Source of the DNA: Robiginitomaculum sp.
GTDB taxonomy: Bacteria > Pseudomonadota > Alphaproteobacteria > Caulobacterales > Maricaulaceae
NCBI GenBank assembly: GCA_021776595.1
Contig: JAJFFP010000048.1
Coordinates: 1 to 49,652, forward strand
Length of the DNA stretch: 49,652 nt
Direction of reading: 5' to 3'
Shown: positions 35,480 through 43,744 of the stretch, one piece after another
Numbering within the stretch: position 1 is the stretch's first letter
How the letters are laid out: the number at the start of each line of letters is the position of its first letter
Position numbers and translations under genes: made by a program
The notes under the pieces: model-generated
What the model was told of the DNA's origin: nothing
Databases searched by the model: none
What the model saw: only the letters and a program-made list of their open reading frames with translations

Positions 35480-36412
35480 TCACCCCCCGCCATAAAAGAC
35501 AGAATGAATGCGCACCCCGGCGGGCAACATGAGAACACCCAGCAAGGACGGGAACACAAACAGGATCAGTGGCACCACCAGTTTGGCGGGCAAAGACAGC
35601 GCCTTTTCTTCGGCGTAAAGCATGCGTTTATCACGCATATCGTCGGCAAATACGCGTAAAGTAGCGCTTAACGACGTGCCCATTTCCTCGGACTGGCGCA
35701 ACATGGTGGCAAAGGCGCGGGCCTCGTCCATGCCGAGGCGTTCTGCAAAGCCGGACAGCGCCTCTATACGTGAACGCCCGGCGCGCAATTCCAGGCTCAT
35801 AATACCCAAATGGGTGTTCAGGTTGGGATAGCGGCGGCCAATTTCTTCGGAAACGCGACCAATTCCAGCATCCAGACTAAGGCCTGCCTGCACACAGGCG
35901 ACCAGCAGGTCCATCATATCGGGAAAGCCGTTGCGGTATTCCTGCTGCAATTGACCCTGGCGGTGGTCCAGCCAGAAGCCGGGCGCGATATTGGCAAAGA
36001 GCGCTACCGCGATGGCGGCAGGAAGCGGTCCGGAAATAGGTAAATGACCGCCAATAAAGGGCCATAATGCTGTAAAGATTGCCATCGCTCCAAAAAGAAA
36101 CAGCAATCTGGCACCATAATACCAATAGGGTGCGCGTTTGGTGATAAAGCCTGCGTGTAAAAGGCGCATCCGTATGGCAGAATTTGCTTTTTCGCCCTTG
36201 GGCGATATCTTCCGGCCCAGCGTCTGCACCCAGGACAGCCTTGGCGGCCTTGGCTTTTGCGCAGTAAGCTCAGCGCCAGTGCGTGCCAGTCGCAGGGCCA
36301 GGCGTGTTCGTTTGCCGGAAAAGCGTTGCACGGTGATCATAAGGGCCGGACCAAGCAAGGCACCGCACAAGACAAGGGCAAGACTAACCGGATCAGTAAA
36401 AAAGGCCTGCAT
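35480..36412 (-). CDS. tadC: Tad pilus inner-membrane platform protein TadC
   Basis: A 310-residue polytopic protein of the type II secretion F family. Hydrophobic segments lie near the N-terminus, around 105-150 and at the C-terminus (LVVPLILFVFPSLLGVLMLP). The GspF-like domain contains FPDMMDLLVACVQAGLSLDA and EEMGTSLSATLRVFADDMRD, typical of TadC. It partners TadB in the assembly platform. It is the last gene of the operon, 9 nt after tadB. Confidence 0.92.
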   Translation of the reverse strand: MQAFFTDPVSLALVLCGALLGPALMITVQRFSGKRTRLALRLARTGAELTAQKPRPPRLSWVQTLGRKISPKGEKANSAIRMRLLHAGFITKRAPYWYYGARLLFLFGAMAIFTALWPFIGGHLPISGPLPAAIAVALFANIAPGFWLDHRQGQLQQEYRNGFPDMMDLLVACVQAGLSLDAGIGRVSEEIGRRYPNLNTHLGIMSLELRAGRSRIEALSGFAERLGMDEARAFATMLRQSEEMGTSLSATLRVFADDMRDKRMLYAEEKALSLPAKLVVPLILFVFPSLLGVLMLPAGVRIHSVFYGGG

Positions 36413-36421
36413 TTTTAATTC

Positions 36422-37372
36422 CTATACCTTGAAATTAATCATTTTACGCATCACCAGATTACCGAGCACCATCCAGCCAAAAAGACCGGCCAGACCGATA
36501 TGAATGGCGCGCTCGTGGATGACATCGCCATAAAAGTCAGGCGACATGACCTGTAATACGATAGCTACGATGAACGGGGCAGAGGTCAGGATCATCGCTG
36601 ATGCGCGTCCTTCGGACGAGGCCGCGTTGATTTTCAAGCGCATTTTCTGGCGCTCACGCACGGTGTCAGCAATAACCGAGAGCAGCTCAGCCAGATTGCC
36701 ACCGGTGCGTTCCTGCAGGCGCACGGTGGCGGCGAAGAGGTCAATGTCGGGGTTGCCAACCCGCTCGGACAATCTGCCCACGGCTTGTGCCAATGAGGAA
36801 CCATAAGAGATTTCGTAAGATACAATGCCAAATTCAGAGCCAATCGGGTCTGGCATTTCACGCCCCACCAATGCCACGGCGCTGGGCACCGGATGCCCGG
36901 CCGAAAGTGAGCGCACAATGATTTCCAGTGCATTGGTGAGTTGGCTGCTGATTTGCTTTGAACGCTTGGCCGCGCGTCGTTTCAGATAAAATAGAGGTAA
37001 CAATAAGCCTGTGAAAACCGTTGCCAGCAATGAGATAACGAGATTATGGCTCATCAGTAAAGCCACGATGGCCCCTGTTAAAAACAAGATAATGCCAACC
37101 ATGGCCCACTCCATAGCCCGAAAGGGCAGCCCAGAGCGCGTAACCAGCGTGTTGAACCAGTGCAGTGGCAAGGCAAAGTCACCACTTTCATCAAGAGCGC
37201 GTGATTTTCGCATGATCTGCAAGGCCTCCACGCCTGATCCTGTTCGTTCTTCTGCACGCAGGCGCTGGTTAACCACCCGGCTGGAACGGGCGGTGCTGAG
37301 CATGCCAAATATGGCTTGCACCGCTAAAAATCCGGAAGCAAAAATCAGCACATAGAGAATGGTGCTATCCAT
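36422..37372 (-). CDS. tadB: Tad pilus inner-membrane platform protein TadB
   Basis: A 316-residue paralogue of TadC with an N-terminal span (LYVLIFASGFLAVQAIFGML), two central spans, a GspF-like domain (LTNALEIIVRSLSAGHPVPS, then RTGGNLAELLSVIADTVRER) and a C-terminal hairpin. TadB and TadC form the platform through which the TadA ATPase drives Flp pilus extrusion. It overlaps the tadA stop by 8 nt. Confidence 0.92.
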   Translation of the reverse strand: MDSTILYVLIFASGFLAVQAIFGMLSTARSSRVVNQRLRAEERTGSGVEALQIMRKSRALDESGDFALPLHWFNTLVTRSGLPFRAMEWAMVGIILFLTGAIVALLMSHNLVISLLATVFTGLLLPLFYLKRRAAKRSKQISSQLTNALEIIVRSLSAGHPVPSAVALVGREMPDPIGSEFGIVSYEISYGSSLAQAVGRLSERVGNPDIDLFAATVRLQERTGGNLAELLSVIADTVRERQKMRLKINAASSEGRASAMILTSAPFIVAIVLQVMSPDFYGDVIHERAIHIGLAGLFGWMVLGNLVMRKMINFKV

Positions 37373-38807
37373 CTGCTCTCTCCCGGTTCAAGGGGCGGGA
37401 AGGGTCGAACCAGCCAGTATCAAACTGCAGGCCACGGGTGAGCATTTCATCGAGGCATTTGGGGCGCAGGCCACTGGCACGGTGCTCGCCAAACACTTCC
37501 CCTTCTGCTCCGGTGCCAGTGCGCTCAAAGTGGAAAATCTCCTGCATCTGGATAATATTACCTTCCATCCCGGTGACTTCGGTGACAGAGACGACCTTGC
37601 GTTGCCCATCGGCAAGCCGGGTGGCCTGCACGATCAGGCCAATGGCCGAAGCGATTTGCCCACGCACCGCATCTTCGGAAATGTTCAGGCCGCCCATGGC
37701 GACCATTTGTTCCAGCCGGGTGATGGCATCGCGGGGCGTGTTGGCGTGAATGGTGGCCATAGAACCTTCGTGCCCGGTATTCATGGCCTGCAGCATGTCA
37801 AAGGCCTCTTCGCCGCGCACCTCGCCTAAAATGACCCGGTCCGGGCGCATCCGCAGGGCATTTTTGACGCATTCGCGTTGTTTGATTTCGCCCTTGCCCT
37901 CCACATTAGGTGGCCGGGTTTCCATGCGTGCCACATGGGGTTGTTGCAGTTGTAACTCGGCGGCGTCTTCAATGGTGATCAGGCGTTCTTTGTGGCTTAT
38001 GGCCGAAGAAAGCGCGTTCAGCAAAGTGGTTTTACCAGAACCGGTGCCACCAGAAATAATAGTAGTAACTCGCGCGGCCACCGCCCCTTGCAGAAATTTG
38101 GCCACACATTTGGGCATGGCTCCAAAGCCCACCAGTTTTTCAATGGTTAAAGGTTGTTTGGAAAATTTGCGAATTGATACCAGCGGCCCGTCCACGGCAA
38201 TGGGTGCGATGGCGGCATTAAATCGTGAACCATCAGGCAGGCGGGCATCAACCATAGGATGAGATTCGTCCACCCGGCGCCCTACCTGTGCCACGATGCG
38301 GTTGATGATGCGCAACAAATGGTCATCGTCGGCAAAGCTGACCGGTGCCAATTCCAGTTCGCCGCCACGTTCGATATACACCTGCTTGGGGCCATTGATC
38401 AAAATATCGCAAATGCTTTCATCTTGCAGCAGTGGCTCGATCGGGCCAAGACCGGTCATTTCGTCAAAGACGGCATTGGCAAAACTGACCACTTCGGCGG
38501 CATTCATGGTCAGGCGTTCTTCGCGCACAATTTCGGCGACCAGTGCATGCACCTGACGGCGCAGTGCCTCGTCATCCAGTTTGTCCAGATCACTAAGGTC
38601 AATTTCATCAATCAGTTTGCTGTGGATGCGAAGTTTCGCGCTCAGCAGGTCATTCGTCCCCTTTGCTTTTGTATTGCCTTGCCCGCGCCGGGCTGGTTTG
38701 GCGGTGATTTTCGCCGGGGCAGCATGCGTTGGACCACCATTTTGGTGTTGTGTGCTGGCACTTTCCGGTTTTACCGCTGGCTGTCTGGAAAACCTCCCCA
38801 TCAGCAT
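37365..38807 (-). CDS. tadA: Tad/Flp pilus assembly ATPase (CpaF/TadA)
   Basis: A 480-residue secretion ATPase of the VirB11/GspE type. A flexible basic N-terminus precedes the conserved core: GLGPIEPLLQDESICDILIN, the Walker A ISGGTGSGKTTLLNALSS, the Walker B region VILGEVRGEEAF, and GHEGSMATIHANTPRDAITR. It powers pilus extension and retraction in Tad systems. It overlaps both tadZ (7 nt) and tadB (8 nt). The start could also be Met3; both lie in a linker without conserved sequence. Confidence 0.95.
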   Translation of the reverse strand: MLMGRFSRQPAVKPESASTQHQNGGPTHAAPAKITAKPARRGQGNTKAKGTNDLLSAKLRIHSKLIDEIDLSDLDKLDDEALRRQVHALVAEIVREERLTMNAAEVVSFANAVFDEMTGLGPIEPLLQDESICDILINGPKQVYIERGGELELAPVSFADDDHLLRIINRIVAQVGRRVDESHPMVDARLPDGSRFNAAIAPIAVDGPLVSIRKFSKQPLTIEKLVGFGAMPKCVAKFLQGAVAARVTTIISGGTGSGKTTLLNALSSAISHKERLITIEDAAELQLQQPHVARMETRPPNVEGKGEIKQRECVKNALRMRPDRVILGEVRGEEAFDMLQAMNTGHEGSMATIHANTPRDAITRLEQMVAMGGLNISEDAVRGQIASAIGLIVQATRLADGQRKVVSVTEVTGMEGNIIQMQEIFHFERTGTGAEGEVFGEHRASGLRPKCLDEMLTRGLQFDTGWFDPSRPLNRERADG

Positions 38808-40003
38808 GCCCGCCTTTGATCTTGCACCATGTCAACGTCCGTATGTTTTGCCTTCAGGGTTTTAATCAGAGCGCGCACATCCTTTGATATTTTGCTCTTG
38901 GGGCTGGCCTGTCCGATAGGTAGGCCAAAATTAACCGCTTCGGCCGCACCATCCCAGTCTGAACTGATGGACCCGGCGGCCTGTCGCCCCAGGGCTTTTT
39001 GCGCTTCGGCGATAGAGATGGAATGTCCAAAAACGCGCTTGGACATACGGTTCAGGATCAGGTTGAGCCTTTCGGTATTTTCCGGCACGGCCGCTTCAAT
39101 ATTGACGGCCAGATCACGGGCAGCATGTAAAGCGGGCACAGTCAGTTCAGAGACCAGCACCAGTGCATCAGACCCGGCAATGACATCCATGGTCCAGTCC
39201 TGCATCCAGCGTGAGATATCGATAACGATATGATCATAAATGCCGCAACATACATCCAGAAGTCGCCCAATAACCTGGGCATTGATCTCCTGATAGCCAA
39301 ATGGATTGCGCGCTGCCCCCAACACATCAAATCCGCATGGGTGAGGGGAGGCAAACGCATCGATCAGGGCTTCGTCAATGCGCTCAGGATCGGCGGCAAC
39401 ATCACCAAGACGAAGATTAGCCGGGGCATCCAGATAGGACGAGCAGGCACCATCAACAAAATTAAGATCAATTAAAGCCACCTTGCCACCGGGTGCGTTA
39501 TTGGCATGTAACTGAAAAGCGGTTTCAATCGCCAGCGTAGTGGCTCCCGCCCCGCCCACGGTGGACATGAAAGACCAGCATTTTGCCCCGGTGTTTGCCG
39601 GACGTTCTTTTTGCAGGGCCGTGCTGATCTGTCCCAATAATGCGTCCTGGGTAAAGGGTGCAGAGATCACAGAGGTCGATTTTAGCCTTAATAGAGCGTG
39701 CACAACTTCAACAGACAATAACTCACCAATGACCAGCACCGGGATGGCAGGGGCCAGTTTGCCTAATTCTTTCAGCCAGGCGGTCAGCCGGTCCTGTTCA
39801 TTGGATGGGGGCTCCAACAGGATCAGATCCGGCTGACGCTCTGCCTGCCAGGGCAAACGGGTATGTTGATCGGCTCTGCAAAGCTCAAGGCAATAATGAT
39901 CATGTTGGTGCAAGGCTGTGCGCACCGCATTGGCTGATGTGGCCAGTAAAGCTAGAACCTGTATGGATCTGTGATTGCCTTGATTTGTCGTTTTGTTCGT
40001 CAT
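38801..40003 (-). CDS. cpaE: Tad pilus localisation protein CpaE/TadZ
   Basis: About 400 residues. An N-terminal receiver-like domain (about 20-130) is followed by a ParA/MinD-like ATPase domain. The P-loop reads STVGGAGATTLAIETA and lacks the signature lysine of true MinD proteins, as in other TadZ proteins. TadZ directs polar assembly of the Tad machine. I prefer the ATG at 40003, which has an AGGG upstream; an alternative ATG at 40030 would add nine residues and overlap the lipoprotein gene. It overlaps tadA downstream. Confidence 0.9.
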   Translation of the reverse strand: MTNKTTNQGNHRSIQVLALLATSANAVRTALHQHDHYCLELCRADQHTRLPWQAERQPDLILLEPPSNEQDRLTAWLKELGKLAPAIPVLVIGELLSVEVVHALLRLKSTSVISAPFTQDALLGQISTALQKERPANTGAKCWSFMSTVGGAGATTLAIETAFQLHANNAPGGKVALIDLNFVDGACSSYLDAPANLRLGDVAADPERIDEALIDAFASPHPCGFDVLGAARNPFGYQEINAQVIGRLLDVCCGIYDHIVIDISRWMQDWTMDVIAGSDALVLVSELTVPALHAARDLAVNIEAAVPENTERLNLILNRMSKRVFGHSISIAEAQKALGRQAAGSISSDWDGAAEAVNFGLPIGQASPKSKISKDVRALIKTLKAKHTDVDMVQDQRRAC

Positions 40004-40013
40004 TAATAAAGCC

Positions 40014-40256
40014 CTATTCTTCGCTGACATTTTCGGTGGTGCGCATTTTCACCGGGGGTTCGCTTTCGTTTTTATTGTATCGCTGGATAGCCAGCGCCAT
40101 GCGTGCGGTGGATACCGGTAGCGCTCCTTTGGCCAATCTATGTGCCTTGATGTTAGCGGCCACCGCAGAATTGTTTCCTATGCCGGGTGGTGTGGTGGCA
40201 CAGGCCGTTAGCGTTAGAACCATGAGGGCAATGCCGGCGTAACGTATCATTTTCAT
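40014..40256 (-). CDS. Small lipoprotein in the Tad operon (CpaD position)
   Basis: An 80-residue lipoprotein. The signal peptide ends in the lipobox LTAC (Cys19), followed by a short soluble stretch including ARMALAIQRYN. It sits between the secretin and cpaE genes, exactly where the lipoprotein CpaD is usually encoded. CpaD is about 200 residues, so this is either a reduced form or a different secretin pilotin. It overlaps the secretin stop by 4 nt (ATGA). Confidence 0.75.
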   Translation of the reverse strand: MKMIRYAGIALMVLTLTACATTPPGIGNNSAVAANIKAHRLAKGALPVSTARMALAIQRYNKNESEPPVKMRTTENVSEE

Positions 40257-41638
40257 TGTTCATCCCCTTCAATGCTGGCCAGCACACGCGGAAACGCCTG
40301 TTTCTTTGTGCTGTCCTGTGCCAATTTTTCTGACTGTGTGACATTGCGGCTGGTTTTGCCTTGCAGGAAAAGCTCAGCCTCACCAGGTTCATGCGTGCTA
40401 CTCAGAGGTGATTGCAGGTCATTAATGTCGTCCACGGGCAACACCAGATGCGGTGTAATCAGGATGACCAGTTCAGTCTCATTGCGCTGAAACCGGGTGG
40501 AGCGGAACAAGGCCCCCAGTATCGGCACATCCCCAAGCCAGGGGGTCTGACGCGCCATATTGGTATAGGCGGACTGATACATGCCAGCGATGGCAAAGCT
40601 CTGGCCGTCACGTAATTCCACCGTGGTATCGGCGCGCCTCACCGTCAGGGATGGTATTTCCACGCCTTTGATGCGTATTGAATTGCGTTGGTCCAGCTGG
40701 CTGACCTCCGGGATCACTTTCAGATTGATCACGCCGCCGCTTAAAACCGTAGGGGTGAAGGCCAAACCGATCCCGAATTGGCGAAATTCGATGCTGATCG
40801 TGTCATTGCGATTGGCCACGGGAAAAGGAAACTCACCGCCCGCCAAAAAACTGGCCGTATCGCCTGATAATGCGATCAGATTTGGTTGTGCCAGTGTGCG
40901 GATGACGCCTTTTTCTTCCAGCGCATTAAGGAACAGGTCGATATTAGTGCCACCAATTGAGGTATTCACAGCACCAGCAGTGTTTGAGGCCAATCCGCCG
41001 ACAAGACTGGCACTGGTCGAAAAAGAAAACTTGCCGGCTTTTTGTAATAACGAACCAAGCCCCATCTCCTTGATGGCAATGCGTGAGGCTTCGATAAAGC
41101 GCACTTCAAGCAGCACTTGTTGCTTGCCAGCAATGGCAATGCCATTGGTTACGGCATCGGGGGCATAGCGTTCGGCCAGTTCGCTGGCGCGAAGTGCCAC
41201 TGGAGCGCTGGAAGCGGTGCCAGACAGATAAATCCCAAAGGCAGCAGCATGGGCGCTGATTTTCTCATCGGGCAGCACCAACGCCAGATCACGTTGTAAG
41301 CTGGCTATGTCATGGCCGACACGCACCTCGACAATATCGATTAATCTGCGCCTTTTGTCATACAGCAGGACATTGGTGGCACCGATGGATTTACCCTGCA
41401 GGTAAAATGTATGATCGGTCATGGGAAACACATCGGCAATTTCTGGCCGCGAAACTACAATCGTGGCAAACCCGGATTTGGTTTTCAAAACCGAGGACTT
41501 TGCAACCGGTACAGATATGTAACTGTCGTTATAGTCGCCCGCTTCAATGGCTCTTACCTGTGCCAGTGCAGGGGTATTGCAGAGCAAGAAAACACCAATG
41601 GCCAGCGATAAAAATCTGTTTGTATTTTGCATTTTCAT
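40253..41638 (-). CDS. cpaC: Tad pilus outer-membrane secretin (CpaC/RcpA)
   Basis: A 461-residue secretin with a signal peptide (FLSLAIGVFLLCNTPALAQV). The N-terminal pilus/secretin domain contains ATIVVSRPEIADVFPM and KSIGATNVLLYD. The C-terminal secretin core includes VLLEVRFIEASRIAIKEMG, EFRQFGIGLAFTPTVL and TELVILITPHLVLPV. It forms the outer-membrane pore for the Flp pilus. It is coupled by ATGA overlaps to cpaB upstream and the small lipoprotein downstream. Confidence 0.95.
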   Translation of the reverse strand: MKMQNTNRFLSLAIGVFLLCNTPALAQVRAIEAGDYNDSYISVPVAKSSVLKTKSGFATIVVSRPEIADVFPMTDHTFYLQGKSIGATNVLLYDKRRRLIDIVEVRVGHDIASLQRDLALVLPDEKISAHAAAFGIYLSGTASSAPVALRASELAERYAPDAVTNGIAIAGKQQVLLEVRFIEASRIAIKEMGLGSLLQKAGKFSFSTSASLVGGLASNTAGAVNTSIGGTNIDLFLNALEEKGVIRTLAQPNLIALSGDTASFLAGGEFPFPVANRNDTISIEFRQFGIGLAFTPTVLSGGVINLKVIPEVSQLDQRNSIRIKGVEIPSLTVRRADTTVELRDGQSFAIAGMYQSAYTNMARQTPWLGDVPILGALFRSTRFQRNETELVILITPHLVLPVDDINDLQSPLSSTHEPGEAELFLQGKTSRNVTQSEKLAQDSTKKQAFPRVLASIEGDEQ

Positions 41639-42576
41639 GGCTTTTGTCCCCCTTCAAGATCAGACCCCAGACGCGCAAAAGTGTTGGCGCCGTGCTTCTG
41701 TGTTTGTTTGTTTAGTCCAGTGGCTGGCACGGAAACGGTGAGACGCGAATCCGGGCGGATGATCGCTATACGAATGTTTCTGGAATAAACTTTTGGACGT
41801 TTATTGCCCGATGTTACGGTTCGCGCAGGTTTAGCAACTTTCAAATCGGCAATGGTAATTTGCCGTGCCAATGCCTGCGTTTCTGAACCTGCCCGTCGTA
41901 AAGTCAGGCTCAACTCGCCAAGATCGGCGGCCAGTGCCAGTCTTTGTGCATCGCGGGGACTGACCTCAACAGTTACGGTTTTGGCCACTCTGGTTTTTTC
42001 GGTCCTGGCATCAGCATTTTGATCAACACCCAGCACCCGAACATTTTGCACGATCAAGTCAGAAACCGCATTGTCGCTATAACGGGTTTCATTATCCAAT
42101 TGACGGACCAGCACAACATCAACACTGTCGCCGGGCAGAATAAACCCGCCAACGCCGCTGGTCTGATCCGTGCGGATAGCAAAGGCGCGCATATTGGGCC
42201 CAATTTGCAAAGACAGGGATTGCCGCTGCCCTACACCGGAGACTTTGAAATCCAGTATGGGTTCATTTTTGGCCATACGCATTAGGGCTGAGCGCCAGGT
42301 CTTGTTGTTTTCTGCAAAAGGTTCCAGCGTTGAATAAGCGCCTTTGGGGATATTCTCCTCTGGCCACTGCACGACTTTCAGGTCCGCAGCCTTTAAGGCA
42401 TCACCAAAAGCAATTTCTTGTGCTGCCACAACGATGGAGGCTGTGGGCACACTCGGTTGTGCATGTTGAAGTTTATTCGCCGGTTGTGCTTTTCCGATCA
42501 TGCCACGCATGAGAAATACAGCCAGTATCCCAAGCGTTGCTGATGCCCCGATGCTTATTATTGTCATTAAACGCAT
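41635..42576 (-). CDS. cpaB: Tad pilus periplasmic protein CpaB/RcpC
   Basis: A 313-residue protein with an N-terminal membrane anchor (ISIGASATLGILAVFLMRGM). A SAF (antifreeze-like/flagella basal-body) domain follows (IVVAAQEIAFGDALKAADLK, then NMRAFAIRTDQTSGVGGFIL and DSVDVVLVRQ). CpaB supports the secretin in the periplasm. It is the first gene of the operon. Upstream is a strongly AT-rich divergent promoter region. Confidence 0.92.
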   Translation of the reverse strand: MRLMTIISIGASATLGILAVFLMRGMIGKAQPANKLQHAQPSVPTASIVVAAQEIAFGDALKAADLKVVQWPEENIPKGAYSTLEPFAENNKTWRSALMRMAKNEPILDFKVSGVGQRQSLSLQIGPNMRAFAIRTDQTSGVGGFILPGDSVDVVLVRQLDNETRYSDNAVSDLIVQNVRVLGVDQNADARTEKTRVAKTVTVEVSPRDAQRLALAADLGELSLTLRRAGSETQALARQITIADLKVAKPARTVTSGNKRPKVYSRNIRIAIIRPDSRLTVSVPATGLNKQTQKHGANTFARLGSDLEGGQKP

Positions 42577-42874
42577 ATTTTCCCCGCTTTAGATTTAGCC
42601 GTAACACACACGAGTGTATTGTTTGAGGTAATTATGTGTATATAGAAATCAATATCAGGATAAATACACAAGGCGTATTAAAATAATAATTGAGCATAAT
42701 TATTTATAATTAAATATACAATATTAATTAAATGCACTATATTGTAGTAGTGAAATTTTATCGATTAAGAAAGGGTAAATTTCAATTAGTATGCGGTTTC
42801 TAAATTTTTCCGATAAAACGGTGCCATCAAAGAATTTCTATGGGTAAATCACCCCGATCAATGGAGAATGAATT
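42577..42874. promoter_or_regulatory. AT-rich divergent regulatory region between cpaB and the phasin gene
   Basis: A 298-nt gap with no gene. The middle (about 42640-42760) is almost entirely A and T, in short runs and TTATAAT-like words, in sharp contrast to the rest of the window. It must contain the promoters for the Tad operon (leftward) and the phasin gene (rightward). Such tracts are typical of silencer (H-NS/MucR-type) binding or of promoter UP-elements; no defined operator stands out. Confidence 0.55.
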
Positions 42875-43576
42875 ATGGTAAAAAAGACAAAAGATACCGC
42901 CGCTAAAGTTGGTGCACGTATTGAAGCGCAAGGCAAAGATGTTGCACACAAAATATGGCTGGCTGGCGTTGGTGCTTATGGCCGCGCCTTTAGTGAAGCC
43001 CGTGATGGCGCCTTGAAACTCAATGCTGGTTCTGCCGAAATATTTGAAGATCTGGTCAAGCGCGGAGAAGCCATTGAAGGTGATGTGCTTAGCCGCATTT
43101 CCTCAAATGAACGAATTGCCAATGTAAGCTCGCGCGTAGCCAAGGTTGCTGGTGTAGCCAGTAAAATACAGAAAAAGCAACGCGAACGTCTTGAAGACCG
43201 TATGACCCGTATGCGGAACCTTCTTGGTCTTGGCAAGAAAAACAGCAAGGTTGATGCCTTGCACGCAAAAATAGACCATCTGGAAGAAGAAATTGCTGCG
43301 CTTCGCAATGAAACCACTGCCAAAAAAGCAAAAGAAGCGGATCAGAGTGTAGCCGATCGTCTTGCGCAATTAACCGGTGAAATTGAAGCCATAGCCAAGG
43401 AAAATTCCCCTAAGACGGCTCCTAAAAAGCGCACTCCTAAAAAAACTACCGCAAAAAAACCGGCGGCTAAAAAAGCTACAGTAAAAAAGCTTGCCGCGAA
43501 AAAACCAGTCGTTAAAAAGGCAGCGGCACCCAAAGCGCCGACTAAAGCAGCGGCTAATCCATCCAAAGCTGCATAA
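42875..43576 (+). CDS. phaF: PhaF-like phasin with histone-like C-terminus
   Basis: A 233-residue protein. The N-terminal part (about 20-120) is a phasin domain (HKIWLAGVGAYGRAFSEARD, then FEDLVKRGEAIEGD) that coats polyhydroxyalkanoate granules. A coiled-coil follows (LHAKIDHLEEEIAALRNE). The last 55 residues are Lys/Ala/Pro repeats of AAKKP type, as in Pseudomonas PhaF, which binds DNA non-specifically and helps partition granules. It lies about 3.5 kb from the PHA synthase and regulator genes, with copAB between. A strong terminator follows. Confidence 0.9.
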   Translation: MVKKTKDTAAKVGARIEAQGKDVAHKIWLAGVGAYGRAFSEARDGALKLNAGSAEIFEDLVKRGEAIEGDVLSRISSNERIANVSSRVAKVAGVASKIQKKQRERLEDRMTRMRNLLGLGKKNSKVDALHAKIDHLEEEIAALRNETTAKKAKEADQSVADRLAQLTGEIEAIAKENSPKTAPKKRTPKKTTAKKPAAKKATVKKLAAKKPVVKKAAAPKAPTKAAANPSKAA

Positions 43577-43607
43577 CAACCTGACATAATACGTAATATT
43601 CTAACTG

Positions 43608-43635
43608 ACGGGAGGCTTTGGCCTCCCGTTTTTCG
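43608..43635 (+). terminator. Intrinsic terminator after the phasin gene
   Basis: A perfect hairpin ACGGGAGGC-tttg-GCCTCCCGT (43608-43629) followed directly by TTTTC. It lies 31 nt after the phasin stop codon, separating it from copA. Confidence 0.9.
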
Positions 43636-43744
43636 TTAAAAACAAAGAGCAGTAGATGATATAAGCGTTTCTGGGAAAATGAGGGACAGGCGATGTTTGA
43701 ACGTATACTTTGATATAAATATTCAGTTTCAAAGAGGCATTGGT

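Noticed and set aside
35160-35480. Short open frames across the palindromic repeat block after the sulfotransferase gene
   Set aside because: They run through repeat hairpins, have no family similarity, and lack ribosome-binding sites.
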